A stretch of 52,690 nucleotides of DNA from Balneolaceae bacterium UBA2956. GTDB lineage: Bacteria > Bacteroidota > Rhodothermia > Balneolales > Balneolaceae. Shown one piece after another: positions 1 to 10,099 of this stretch (the first letter of the stretch is position 1; the number at the start of each line of letters is the position of its first letter). Under the pieces are notes generated by a model that made no database searches, was not told the origin of the DNA, and saw only the letters and a list, made by a program, of their open reading frames with translations. The DNA lies in the NCBI GenBank assembly GCA_002348545.1, contig DEBM01000024.1:7886-60575 (forward strand), written 5' to 3'. The position numbers were made by a program, and so were the translations under genes.

Positions 1-51
1 AGACGGTTTAAATGATACTCATTCATTTTATTTCGTATTTTTCTTGTAAAT

Positions 52-2193
52 TTGTTGATCAACAATCTTTATTTCTTGAAATTTTCTCTTCTATTTCTAA
101 ACTTCGCACTCAGTACACAAATAGCTTTCTCTCAAGCGTCTTTTGAACGAATTGAGACCGACGCAGGTGTTTTTGGGCTATCTATTACTAATTTTGGTAC
201 ACTTGGAAAACCTGATGTGCGAACTAATCCAGAAGGTGGATTTAGTATGCGCTATCCTTCCAATACAGGTACGGAGCATTTATTTGAAGCTGGAATCTGG
301 ATTGGGGCCCTTTATAATAAATCTCAATTAAGGGTTTCTACTGCATCGGTCACTACTTCTGGGGGTTACGCGCGAGGTGGTGCGGGTTTTGAATTTACCG
401 CAGATGCTCCAATAAGCCAACGAAGTAGTAATCCAAATGACGAATACTTTTCACCCTTCTCTGTGGGTGAACAAGATATTATCGCTCAATTTTCAGATAA
501 ACGCCGGGATATTAATGGGACACCTATCAGTGGGCATGATACTCCACTATTCGCAGATGTACGGCTTGAAAGCTATAATTGGAGTTTCCCTTTTACGGAG
601 AATTTCACCATTCTTCGTTACGATATTACCAATAATAGCGATAAGTACGCGGCCCCAGCTACCTGGGATAGTGTATTTGTTGGTATGTATGCTGACTTAG
701 TGGTGCGTAATGTGAATTCAGCCACAGAGACTGGAGGGGCCTTTTTTAATAAAAATGGAATCGGTTATTTGGACTCTCTATTCACCGCCTACGTATTTGA
801 TGCCGGTTCACCTGATAATCCATCTATTAATACTTATGGAGCTATGTCCATCATCGGCGCGGATTATCGAGGACAGTATTTTCATCCTTCTAATTCCGAG
901 TATTTATCAGCAAATGGATACCGCACTCCCTTTGTAACTCCTAGTTATTGGCTATTTAGTTCAGGGACGGGGCTATATGTGCGTCCCTCAAGCGATCAAC
1001 AACGATATGAACGAATGGCAGTACCGTTCCCTATGGATTCCGTGATTTTAGGTGAAACAGTACGAGAACAATTACGGACCGATGGTCAAACAGGAAATGG
1101 GAATTATATATCCATGCTGTCGATGGGCCCATTTAATCAAGTTGAGCCAGGTGAAACCATTTCTGTATACTATGCATTTTCTGCTGCATTAAAGCCTGAG
1201 GAATTTCAAGGTATTTCAGGTAAGGAAGTAGATAACGAGGAATCTAGGGTGGAGCTTACCAAAACATTGAATGCTGTAAACAAGGTATTTCAGGGTGAGG
1301 ATAAGAATAACAATGGAATCTTAGACGATGGAGAAGATACTGATGGAAATGGAGAGCTAACCCGGTATTTATTTCCAACCCCTCCTGATAATCCAAAAGT
1401 TAGGGTACAGCTAGCAGCTGGTAAAGTGACCTTATATTGGGATAAAAGTGCAGAACGATCAAGAGATCGCGTTTCAGGTGAGCAAGATTTTGAAGGATAT
1501 CGTATTTATCGCTCAAAACTTGGGCAAGACATTAATCCACAGCCACGGCTCATCAGAGAGTTTGATAATCCAGCAAATGCGGTGGGATTCAATACTGGTT
1601 TCAATGAAGTTGAGCTTAGTCAGCCCGTACTTTTCGAAGGAGATACCACCACCTATTATTATGCCTATGAGCTGAATAATTTATTGAGTGGATGGCAGTA
1701 CCAATTGTCAGTCACAGCCTTCGATAAGGGTAGCGATGAATTTGGTATAGAAGGACTGGAAAGTAGTGCCAATGTAAATGCAATTCGTGTATTCCCAGGT
1801 ACTCCGGCTAATGAGCAATTTGCAAGTGATGATCCTCAGTATCAAGTTGGAGTATATCCCAACCCTTACCGCCTCAACGCGGCTTGGGATGGACTGGCTG
1901 AAGGAGACCGAAAGCTTTATTTTTATAATTTACCTGCAAGATCAGAAGTGCGAATTTACACTGTTTCCGGTGATATTATCGCAGAATTTAAGCATGATGC
2001 CAGTAATTATATTGGCAATATTGACTGGTTCCAGAATTATAGTGACGATCCGCGTGTTTTAGCTGGCGGTGAACATGCTTGGGACTTACAGTCCTCAGCA
2101 AATCAGATTTTAACAACGGGATTATACCTGTATTCCGTAAAAGATATAGCATCAGGAGAGGTGCAAACAGGTAAACTAGTAATCATAAAATAA
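52..2193 (+). CDS. Exported protein with FN3-like domain and C-terminal sorting-like domain
   Basis: The 713-residue product starts with a signal peptide (hydrophobic residues about 6-26, likely cut near Q28). The body is a beta-rich extracellular domain without a family I can name. Residues about 415-440 carry a D/N/G-rich stretch (DKNNNGILDDGED then DTDGNGE) like calcium-binding loops. Residues about 455-590 look like a fibronectin type III domain (KVTLYWDKS ... GYRIYRSK). The end (from about residue 600, VYPNPYRLN, to KLVIIK) resembles the type A sorting domain used for outer-membrane export in this phylum group. The start is a TTG; an in-frame TGA at 13-15 rules out a long upstream extension and no ATG is available before the signal peptide. 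The next gene begins 11 bases later, so the two are probably cotranscribed. The catalytic or binding role is unknown. Confidence 0.8.
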   Translation: MLINNLYFLKFSLLFLNFALSTQIAFSQASFERIETDAGVFGLSITNFGTLGKPDVRTNPEGGFSMRYPSNTGTEHLFEAGIWIGALYNKSQLRVSTASVTTSGGYARGGAGFEFTADAPISQRSSNPNDEYFSPFSVGEQDIIAQFSDKRRDINGTPISGHDTPLFADVRLESYNWSFPFTENFTILRYDITNNSDKYAAPATWDSVFVGMYADLVVRNVNSATETGGAFFNKNGIGYLDSLFTAYVFDAGSPDNPSINTYGAMSIIGADYRGQYFHPSNSEYLSANGYRTPFVTPSYWLFSSGTGLYVRPSSDQQRYERMAVPFPMDSVILGETVREQLRTDGQTGNGNYISMLSMGPFNQVEPGETISVYYAFSAALKPEEFQGISGKEVDNEESRVELTKTLNAVNKVFQGEDKNNNGILDDGEDTDGNGELTRYLFPTPPDNPKVRVQLAAGKVTLYWDKSAERSRDRVSGEQDFEGYRIYRSKLGQDINPQPRLIREFDNPANAVGFNTGFNEVELSQPVLFEGDTTTYYYAYELNNLLSGWQYQLSVTAFDKGSDEFGIEGLESSANVNAIRVFPGTPANEQFASDDPQYQVGVYPNPYRLNAAWDGLAEGDRKLYFYNLPARSEVRIYTVSGDIIAEFKHDASNYIGNIDWFQNYSDDPRVLAGGEHAWDLQSSANQILTTGLYLYSVKDIASGEVQTGKLVIIK

Positions 2194-2204
2194 CCCTAAT
2201 AACT

Positions 2205-5200
2205 ATGAATAAGGCTACAAATAACATATTAAAGCAAGGATTGTTAGCAATGCTTGTTATGCTACTAAGTGCTGGGTCTGCCCTTGCACAACAAAGTTTG
2301 TTTTTCTCTGAATACATTGAAGGTGGAGGTAACAATAAGGCTTTTGAAATTTTCAATCCAACAAATGATGATATAGATCTGGGTAATTATATAATCCTCG
2401 GTAATTATAATGGGAATCCTTTTAATGATACTACAAGATTTCCAATGGGTACAATTATCAAGTCTATGGAAGTCTATGTTATTGGACATTCAAATGCAGC
2501 TGATGAAATAAAAAATGCTGCAGATACATTAATTGTTAGCGCATTTGATGGAGGTGATTCTTATTTGATTGTCCATAACGGTGATGATGCAAGAGCACTA
2601 GTACATGTTGAAGGTTCAGATTCAACTATTGTTGATATGTTTGGTACTACAGAAGAAGATCCAGGCAGTGGTTGGGACGTTGCTGGTGTTTCTGCAGGGA
2701 CAAAAGATCATACTCTTGTTCGTAAATCAATGATTAAATCAGGCAATCCACTTCCCTTAGCTTCTTTTGGTGTGGGTAAAATGTCTTCTGAGTGGGAGGT
2801 TTATGACAAGGATGACCTAACTTTTATAGGTACACACAATTTTGGGAGCTCAACAACTATAAGAGATTTGAATACATATCCTGGTATCACTGAATTTTCA
2901 GCTGATGCAATTCAAAATCATCCATTAAGAGGTGAGACACAAACATACACAGCAGTAATTACATCTTATCCAAAAAGCTCTGGCCTTTCTAATCCTACAG
3001 ATTCAGATAATGATGGGGTTATTGATGCAATATCTCGGATTCACGTATTTGTGACTGATACGCATGCGGTATCTATGGGCCGTGAGGGTATGTCAATTCA
3101 ATTAGTAGAATCAGATTACACCTTACTTGACTCATATGTTCGTGGTGATATCATTACCTTCGATGCTACACTTGGATTCTATAATGGAACAGCTCAAGTA
3201 GCCGTTGATAATGTAACTCTAGTTGGCAATGTAAATGCTGATTTTACAAATTATGCATCTCTTTTGGAACCATGGGAAGTTCCTATGACTGAATTTAATG
3301 AATTTACAGGCACAGAGCTATACATGAATATTGAGGGATACTTAAAATATAATGGCGCTTATGTAAAGTTTCCGTCCTCTACAGTAACTCAAGCAGGTGA
3401 ATTTAATGGCCGAGTCGATTGGTCAGTGAATCAAGGTGGCTCTCGAATGTATGTGTATGATACATCTCTTAGGTTTAGAAATGATCATGCCATAGGTGCA
3501 GAGGGATATATTCCAAGCTATAATGCACGAAGAATAGATGGTGAAGATGGGTTATTTGCAGCACCTGCTTCTGGAGCAAATGTAGACATTAGTGGATTTG
3601 TTAATTATGTGGGTGATGATCCTGATGGTTTAGTCCCAGATGGTAATGGCGCATTATCAATTAGTCCTTTCGAAGATGGTGTTGTATGGTTAAATGAAAC
3701 TCGCTTTGTGGATGGGCAAGATGTTGGCGGAACTACTTTTAGTTGGCCAAATGATTTAGTTGTTAACGGTTTACCTCCTGTGTTCTCTAATATTACGCTG
3801 TCAGATTCATCCATTACATCTACCGATGAAGTGACAGTAAGTGCCGATATTGTAGGAACAGAGGGGGCTACTATCACTGAAGTAACACTTACTTATAGTG
3901 CCAGTGGTAAAGATTCAACTGTAGCCATGACTAACACTTCTAGTGATACTTATGAATTTACTCTACCTTCTTTTCCTAATTTCTCTGCTGTTTCTTTTCA
4001 TTTAGAAGCTAAAGATTCTAACGGTTTAACTGGTCGTGCCCCGCTCTCTGGTGGTTTCAATTTCTTCGTTCAAGATGAGCCAATTACTACCATTGAGTTT
4101 TTACAGAAAACAGGAGATGGCCAGGCTGGTGATAGTCCGCTTTATGGTTTGGGTGATTTACCAGTAGATATTGATGCCACTGTTGTTGCTAGTGCAGTTA
4201 CCGATGGATTTATTGTAATTCAGGATAAGGCTTCTGCTTGGTCAGGTATTTTTGTTGAGGCAGATAATGAAACCTCGGCCCTCGTACGTGGTGATATTAT
4301 TAATATTAAAAACCTATCCACTAATGAAACATATGGTGTTACATCTACTGTCCTAAATGAATTTACCAAGACAGGGACAAATGAGGAAATGGATACCTTA
4401 GCATTAGCTACTAATACTAAAGATGTTGTTGATAATTTTGAAGCACATGAAGGTCTTCTTTTAACTTTAGATAATGTTGAGGTATTATCAAATCAGGCAG
4501 ATTTTCCCAGAGATTTTGGCGAATGGGAAATTGGGACTATTGAAAGTGGTTTAGAGGTAGGCCAAGGTTTACGTGTGGACGATAATGTAAATTTTGGATC
4601 GACTACCTATGGTTCTGATTTAAATGATCATGTAAAAATTGGTGCTACGATTGATAACTTCACGGGCATTTTACACTACAGTTTTGGGAATCCAAAAATG
4701 ATCATGCGAAGTATTGAGGATGTTACTGCATCTGACTGGACGGTGCCAATGACTAACTTTGTATTAAAGACACCAGATGAAGGAGCTACAGTTGTGGCAG
4801 ATGCTGATGTTATTCCAACTTGGGCCGCTACATCTGATTTAGATGGCAATACTGTAGGTTATGAATGGGTATTATACGGCCCAGATTCTACTGAAATTGT
4901 TGCTGTAACAGCAAATGAGGAAGGTGCTGCAACTACGGTAACTCTACCTGCTTCAGTAGTAGACGGTTTACTAGTTGCTGCTGGAGTAGTAGATGGAGCT
5001 AGCGCAGATTTACTTTGGAATGTTCGGGTCAATGATGGTGTAGATACTTTGGCTGTATCTAGTAGCTATGATGTAGACTCAAATACATTTACTCCAATAT
5101 ACCGTGCTATAACTTTAACAAACAGCTCTTCTGTGGGAAATGAAGAGTTAGCAGGGCTTCCAGAGAAGTTTGACCTTAAGCCTAACTATCCTAACCCATT

Positions 5201-5426
5201 TAACCCAAGTACCCAAATTGCTTTCGATTTACCTGAGTCTGCGGATGTTCGCCTCACGGTGTTTGATGTGTTAGGTCGCCAGGTGGCAACTCTTATTAAT
5301 CAGCCTATGAAAGCTGGAACACATACGCTTAGTTTTGATGCGCAACGTCTAGCTAGTGGGGTCTACATCTATCGTTTAGAAGCGGGTAATTTTAGTATGA
5401 CTCGTAACATGATGTTGATTAAATAA
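2205..5426 (+). CDS. Exported lamin-tail-domain protein with OB-like domains and type A sorting domain
   Basis: The 1073-residue product has a signal peptide (residues 1-28, ending ALAQQ). Residues about 30-190 form a lamin-tail domain (LFFSEYIEGGGNNKAFEIFN, then GNYIILGNYNG). Two segments, about 225-350 and 630-850, have the strand pattern of the OB-like domains found in extracellular nucleases of the ExeM/YhcR type (VRGDIITFDATLGFYNGT; GILHYSFGNPKMIMRSIEDV). I see no nuclease catalytic domain between or after them. From about residue 993 (NYPNPFNPSTQIAFDL) to RNMMLIK is a type A secretion-system sorting domain. The family context suggests a cell-surface or secreted, possibly nucleic-acid- or polymer-binding protein. 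An alternative is a structural adhesin. A strong terminator follows the stop codon. Confidence 0.85.
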   Translation: MNKATNNILKQGLLAMLVMLLSAGSALAQQSLFFSEYIEGGGNNKAFEIFNPTNDDIDLGNYIILGNYNGNPFNDTTRFPMGTIIKSMEVYVIGHSNAADEIKNAADTLIVSAFDGGDSYLIVHNGDDARALVHVEGSDSTIVDMFGTTEEDPGSGWDVAGVSAGTKDHTLVRKSMIKSGNPLPLASFGVGKMSSEWEVYDKDDLTFIGTHNFGSSTTIRDLNTYPGITEFSADAIQNHPLRGETQTYTAVITSYPKSSGLSNPTDSDNDGVIDAISRIHVFVTDTHAVSMGREGMSIQLVESDYTLLDSYVRGDIITFDATLGFYNGTAQVAVDNVTLVGNVNADFTNYASLLEPWEVPMTEFNEFTGTELYMNIEGYLKYNGAYVKFPSSTVTQAGEFNGRVDWSVNQGGSRMYVYDTSLRFRNDHAIGAEGYIPSYNARRIDGEDGLFAAPASGANVDISGFVNYVGDDPDGLVPDGNGALSISPFEDGVVWLNETRFVDGQDVGGTTFSWPNDLVVNGLPPVFSNITLSDSSITSTDEVTVSADIVGTEGATITEVTLTYSASGKDSTVAMTNTSSDTYEFTLPSFPNFSAVSFHLEAKDSNGLTGRAPLSGGFNFFVQDEPITTIEFLQKTGDGQAGDSPLYGLGDLPVDIDATVVASAVTDGFIVIQDKASAWSGIFVEADNETSALVRGDIINIKNLSTNETYGVTSTVLNEFTKTGTNEEMDTLALATNTKDVVDNFEAHEGLLLTLDNVEVLSNQADFPRDFGEWEIGTIESGLEVGQGLRVDDNVNFGSTTYGSDLNDHVKIGATIDNFTGILHYSFGNPKMIMRSIEDVTASDWTVPMTNFVLKTPDEGATVVADADVIPTWAATSDLDGNTVGYEWVLYGPDSTEIVAVTANEEGAATTVTLPASVVDGLLVAAGVVDGASADLLWNVRVNDGVDTLAVSSSYDVDSNTFTPIYRAITLTNSSSVGNEELAGLPEKFDLKPNYPNPFNPSTQIAFDLPESADVRLTVFDVLGRQVATLINQPMKAGTHTLSFDAQRLASGVYIYRLEAGNFSMTRNMMLIK

Positions 5427-5446
5427 TTTTATAAAAATGATATTTT

Positions 5447-5480
5447 GAGATGGGAGCGGAAGCTCCCATCTCATCTTTTT
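5447..5480 (+). terminator. Rho-independent terminator after the lamin-tail gene
   Basis: A perfect 11-base-pair stem (5447-5457 with 5462-5472, arms GAGATGGGAGC and GCTCCCATCTC) closes a GGAA tetraloop and is followed by a T-rich tract (ATCTTTTTC). It ends the transcript of the first two genes and separates them from the lipoprotein-TonB receptor operon. Confidence 0.92.
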
Positions 5481-5558
5481 CTTTGAATGCTGTTTTCAAT
5501 CAATAGAGATTTGAGTTTCTAAAGGTTACTCAATCAAAAGTCATCAGTACAATCGATT

Positions 5559-7106
5559 ATGAATTTTTTTTCGTCAATATATCTGCGGAATTCATTTAAG
5601 CCTGTTGCTTTTCTTCTATTTGGGATAATAGGGTCTTCCTGTGGGACAGGTATTACTGGAGATGTAATTGAAAACCAGCCGCCGAGTACCTTCATGACCG
5701 TTGCTGGAATAGACCGGGAGGATGCGTTCAGATTGTCAAGTCAAATAAGAATATCATGGTGGGGCAATGATCCGGATGGCTACATTGTAGGCTTTGAATA
5801 TGCAATCAATGATACGTCTGAAGGAGCTTGGTCATTCACAACGCGGACTGATAGTACGTTCATTTTACCAATTACCGAAGGCCAAACGGTAGATGATGTC
5901 CTATTCAAAGTACGGGCAATAGATAACGACGGAGCAAAAGATCCCGTTGGCGCCAGTCTACAGTATCCAATCATAAATTCTAGTCCCTCAGCAATGTTCA
6001 AGCCGAATGAAACCCCTGCTGATACCATGTTTGGTATTGCCAGTTTCGGATGGACTATAGACGATCCTGATGGGCTACTAAATGTCCGAAGTACCCAAAT
6101 CGCATTTAATGATACCCTCAATGGGTGGGTTGAGATTCCTTTTAATACCATAAATAATGGAGAGCTTTTTATTTCGGTTTCCGTTGATAATAAGACGGAG
6201 GGAATCAAAACAGGTCAGGTGTATCTTGGACGTTCTTATAGCAGTGCTGTTGATGGACAAGGAAATCCAATTTTAGTAGATGGAATTGAAGTTGGTGCCT
6301 TGAATACAGCCTATGTCAGGACTATTGATGCTGCAGGTGCAGTCAGTAAGCGTGATCAGATACAGTGGTTTGTGAAACAGCAGAAATCGAAGGTATTATT
6401 GCTAAATGATATAGGTAAAAATTCATCTATTGAAGAGATGAATTGGCATATTAGCTATTTAAATGAATTGGGAATTGACCCGGATATCTGGCCAATAAAT
6501 ACTGGACAACCCTCGCTTGGAACCATTGAACTCTCAGATCAATTTCCTAAAGTGGTGGACCCAACATTAAAAAAGACCTTAGCTAAATGGGACTATATTT
6601 ATTGGGTTTCTGACGATGTGGATAGAAATATCGTGCATGCCTTAGACATCACGTCCGATTTTTTTGCAAGTGGTGGCAGTATGTTTGTTACTATTCCTAT
6701 GAAGGAAGTGTCCCAAGAAGATGTGATATTCAATTTTTTACCAGTAGATTCTATTGGATATTTCCCAACAGGTGGAATTGAAACTGGTTTTGTGATTAAT
6801 GCTGGAACTGAAATAATTCCAGTAGATGATCCCGAAGCTCCTATCTTAAAATTTGAATCTCGGGTGGTAGGTTGGTATCCATTAAAGGCGGTATCAGGTT
6901 CCACTTTATTATATGAGTCGGATTATCGCACTACTACTTTGCTTGGATTCATTACAGACTACACCATAATGGAAGGGGTAAGCATAAAGAATACGGAAGG
7001 CAATCTCATTTACTTTGGTATGGATTTAACCAAGCTAAATGGGAACAACAATATGAAGGAATTTATTGAATATATGTGCGTGCAACAGCTAGGATTTCAA
7101 CAATAA
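5559..7106 (+). CDS. Lipoprotein with FN3-like repeats
   Basis: The 515-residue product has an N-terminal hydrophobic stretch ending IGSSC, with Cys28 the probable lipidated residue (G at -3 makes the lipobox slightly unusual). Residues about 40-125 and 135-220 look like two immunoglobulin/FN3-like modules (ISWWGNDPDGYIVGFEYAI; FGWTIDDPDG). Residues about 275-515 form an alpha/beta domain beginning KSKVLLLNDIGKNSS and running through DYIYWVSDD, resembling GATase-like or Rossmann-type folds without visible catalytic residues. The gene opens an operon: the TonB-dependent receptor begins 10 bases after its stop. A surface lipoprotein working with that receptor is likely. The ligand is unknown. 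Confidence 0.8.
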   Translation: MNFFSSIYLRNSFKPVAFLLFGIIGSSCGTGITGDVIENQPPSTFMTVAGIDREDAFRLSSQIRISWWGNDPDGYIVGFEYAINDTSEGAWSFTTRTDSTFILPITEGQTVDDVLFKVRAIDNDGAKDPVGASLQYPIINSSPSAMFKPNETPADTMFGIASFGWTIDDPDGLLNVRSTQIAFNDTLNGWVEIPFNTINNGELFISVSVDNKTEGIKTGQVYLGRSYSSAVDGQGNPILVDGIEVGALNTAYVRTIDAAGAVSKRDQIQWFVKQQKSKVLLLNDIGKNSSIEEMNWHISYLNELGIDPDIWPINTGQPSLGTIELSDQFPKVVDPTLKKTLAKWDYIYWVSDDVDRNIVHALDITSDFFASGGSMFVTIPMKEVSQEDVIFNFLPVDSIGYFPTGGIETGFVINAGTEIIPVDDPEAPILKFESRVVGWYPLKAVSGSTLLYESDYRTTTLLGFITDYTIMEGVSIKNTEGNLIYFGMDLTKLNGNNNMKEFIEYMCVQQLGFQQ

Positions 7107-7116
7107 ACGCTAGCCT

Positions 7117-10098
7117 ATGGATACAAAAAAACATACCCGTTCTTTTTTATTTTTAGCTACCTGTTTCTTTTTTTTCATGGTATTTAGTAGTGCTGAACTT
7201 AAGGCACAAAGTACAGGTGATATAATCGGTGTTATAACCGAAGAGGCAACTGGAGAGACATTGCCTGGTGTAAATGTTCGTATAGTAGGTACAAATTTTG
7301 GAGCGGCAACGGATGTGGATGGCCGATTTGTTATTAAGAGTATCCGACCAGGTGAGTACACTCTTGAAATTACGTTTATTGGGTTTCAGGTTACCCAATT
7401 AACTGGCATTCTAGTCGAGGCTGGCGAAACTACGGAAGTAAACCAAAGCTTGACCGAACAAATCTTTGAATCTGACCAAGAAGTAGTCGTCATCGGTGAG
7501 GCACCAATTTTTGATGTTGAAAAATCTACAACCTCTTCTACTATATCGAAAAAAGATATTGAAGCAGCGCCTATTCAAAGGGTAGAAGATGCTGTTTCTT
7601 TGCAATCTGGAGTGGTTAAAGATCCTACTGGACTTTATATAAAAGGGGGACGCGCCTATGAAACAGGCTATGTGGTTGATGGTGTTTCTGCACAGGATCC
7701 ATTGGCAGGAACGGGGTTTGGACTCGATTTAGGGTCTAATTCGTTCAGTAATATAGAGGTTATTACAGGTGGTGTTGGGGCAGAATATGGTGACGTTACC
7801 TCGGGTGTGGTTTCGGTGCAAACTCAAAATGGAGGAGAACGTTACGAAGGTAACTTCTCTCATAAACGAGATAATTTGGGCAGCAATATATTGTCTAATC
7901 AGGCGAACTTTTTCTCTGATATCTATGAATTAAGCATAGGTGGTCCCTCTATTTTAACCGAGCAATTATTACCTGCTTTAGGTATCGATTTGCCTGGTTC
8001 ACTTACTTTTTTTGCTACAGGACAAATTTCATTGACGGATGGATATACCAAATTATCGGCGAACCAAATTCGCTCATCCATCGTGAATAGTGATTTTTGG
8101 TCCCCCCGACAAGGGAACCGTTGGAATGGCATGTTTAAGATGACCTATAACATTAAACCTGGTGTTCGATTACAGGGTGCTTATCAGCGCTCTTTAACCA
8201 TTAATCAGAATACGCGAATGCTTCAGATTACAGGGGCCGATACGCAGATTCGACCTGGATTTCAATTCGCCTTTTCAAATGGGTTTTTAGATAATGCCAG
8301 CACGTATACCCACGATAGTAATTTGTCCTATCTAAAATATACTCAAACGCTCACGCAGTCGGCTTTTTATGAGGTTCAGGTGAGTCGATTATTCACCCGG
8401 CTTCGTGCCGATGCAAACGGGCGTAAATGGCGCCCAACCAATGTGGATAGTGAGTTTGATCCAGAGAGTATTGTGATTTCCCCTGCAGAGGAGTTTGCAG
8501 GTGGTGAGGACTTTACCTATGTATTAGCAGGTCCAGGCTATATAAACAATGGGGGTATCTCCACTCTATGGCACGATCATTTTGCGGAGGAACTTACCGT
8601 AAAAAGTAGCCTAACTAAGTTTTTTGGCGATCGCACGAATCAAATAGTAGCGGGATTTGAATTTAAATTTAATGACTATCAATGGATTGATATCACACGT
8701 CCTTGGATTGGGGCACCTATATTTATTGATGAGAATAGGACTTCGGAAACGTTTAGGGTAGGGGAAACTTTTGATGCATGGCGAGTTAAGCCAAAAAGAG
8801 GGGCCATTTTTGTAACCGATAAAATAAGGTACAATGGTCTTATTGCTAATATTGGTGCGCGATTGGAATATTGGGCACCTGGGCGCTATGTAGACAACGC
8901 GGTAAATAATGCACTTGATCCAAATACTATCTCCACTATTCCATCTTTTGTGGCACAAGATTATCTAGACAGTAGTACTGAGATTTTAGGTCTTCGCTAT
9001 AAATTTAGGTTTTTACCCAAGATTAATGTGTCATTTCCTGTTCGGGAAAATCAAGTGTTGTTCTTTAATTATGGACACTCGACTCGAATTCCTCATCCCT
9101 CTTATATATATGCAGGTCTAGATCCATTTTATCAAGATCAGTCCGATTTGCCTGATTTAGGGAACCCCAACTTAGATCCAGAAGTTGATATTTCTTATGA
9201 AATTGGGTTTAGAAATCAAATTACTTCGAATGATGCATTTAATGCTTCTGCTTTCTGGAGAGACAAATATGATTTTGTTACCACCCAATCTATTCGAGTT
9301 CAGGATGTAGATGGTCGCAACGTACGTAAAGCTTTCCGAATTAATGGAGATTATGCCCGTTCCAGAGGGATAGAGTTATCCTATATTAAACGCTATAAGG
9401 ATTTAATTAGAGGCCAACTTTCTTTTACCTATTCACGAGCAGAGGGGCTTAGTTCTACTAATGATGATAATTTAAATGCAATCAATGCAAACCAAAATAT
9501 CGGAAGTAACGTAGAAACTCCTTTAGCTTGGGATCGCCCATTTGACATAAAAGGTAATATTACTTTTACTCATGATAGGCCACAAGGTTTATTTGGGTGG
9601 TCTGCATTAAATGACTTTCAGATCTTTTTATCTGGGGTATGGCGATCTGGGACCCGTTATACTCCTATGGAATTCGTAGGATTGCAGCGAAACCCAGTTA
9701 CTGGTAGAGAAGACTGGCGCCCTATTTATGAGCGCGTAGTCGATCCTGCCAAACGTTACAGTGAATTAGGCCCTGCTTGGTTCTACATGGATTTGAACAT
9801 TCAAAAGTGGTTTGAAGTACAAGGTGTTCGTATTTCTACCTTTGTTGAACTTACTAATGTTTTGGACAACAGAAGTTCAGTCATTGTTAATCCAGTTACG
9901 GGTGAAGGTTATAAGAAATATCCACGAGATCCTGCGGCGTTGATGGTGCTTCGAAGCGATCGAAGTTATGATGTCCCAGGTAATGTTCGAGATCCAAGGT
10001 ATTTAGATCCAACCGATAATAACTTACCCGCCTATGATAACCCAGCCAATTATATAGAACAACGTCATTTAATGGTAGGGGTATCGATTCGATTCTAA
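7117..10098 (+). CDS. TonB-dependent outer-membrane receptor with carboxypeptidase-like N-terminal domain
   Basis: The 993-residue protein has a signal peptide (to about residue 31), then a carboxypeptidase regulatory-like beta-sandwich (residues about 34-120, GVITEEATGETLPGVNVRIV and DVDGRFVIKSIRPGEYTLEI). A plug domain follows (about 140-240, IKGGRAYETGYVVDGVSAQD, then the ITGGVGAEYGDVTSGVVSV strand). The rest is a barrel of alternating strands ending in the aromatic-terminated MVGVSIRF. No classical SusD gene is adjacent, so this is an Oar-like or CirA-like receptor rather than a standard SusC/SusD pair. It should import or export a substrate across the outer membrane using TonB energy. 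The substrate cannot be read from sequence. The PorV-like gene starts two bases after the stop, indicating one transcript. Confidence 0.93.
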   Translation: MDTKKHTRSFLFLATCFFFFMVFSSAELKAQSTGDIIGVITEEATGETLPGVNVRIVGTNFGAATDVDGRFVIKSIRPGEYTLEITFIGFQVTQLTGILVEAGETTEVNQSLTEQIFESDQEVVVIGEAPIFDVEKSTTSSTISKKDIEAAPIQRVEDAVSLQSGVVKDPTGLYIKGGRAYETGYVVDGVSAQDPLAGTGFGLDLGSNSFSNIEVITGGVGAEYGDVTSGVVSVQTQNGGERYEGNFSHKRDNLGSNILSNQANFFSDIYELSIGGPSILTEQLLPALGIDLPGSLTFFATGQISLTDGYTKLSANQIRSSIVNSDFWSPRQGNRWNGMFKMTYNIKPGVRLQGAYQRSLTINQNTRMLQITGADTQIRPGFQFAFSNGFLDNASTYTHDSNLSYLKYTQTLTQSAFYEVQVSRLFTRLRADANGRKWRPTNVDSEFDPESIVISPAEEFAGGEDFTYVLAGPGYINNGGISTLWHDHFAEELTVKSSLTKFFGDRTNQIVAGFEFKFNDYQWIDITRPWIGAPIFIDENRTSETFRVGETFDAWRVKPKRGAIFVTDKIRYNGLIANIGARLEYWAPGRYVDNAVNNALDPNTISTIPSFVAQDYLDSSTEILGLRYKFRFLPKINVSFPVRENQVLFFNYGHSTRIPHPSYIYAGLDPFYQDQSDLPDLGNPNLDPEVDISYEIGFRNQITSNDAFNASAFWRDKYDFVTTQSIRVQDVDGRNVRKAFRINGDYARSRGIELSYIKRYKDLIRGQLSFTYSRAEGLSSTNDDNLNAINANQNIGSNVETPLAWDRPFDIKGNITFTHDRPQGLFGWSALNDFQIFLSGVWRSGTRYTPMEFVGLQRNPVTGREDWRPIYERVVDPAKRYSELGPAWFYMDLNIQKWFEVQGVRISTFVELTNVLDNRSSVIVNPVTGEGYKKYPRDPAALMVLRSDRSYDVPGNVRDPRYLDPTDNNLPAYDNPANYIEQRHLMVGVSIRF

Positions 10099-10099
10099 T

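Noticed and set aside
3605..3877. A 90-codon frame on the - strand and many other frames inside long genes.
   Set aside because: They are shadows of clearly coding frames on the other strand or phase and show no signal, motif or operon context.
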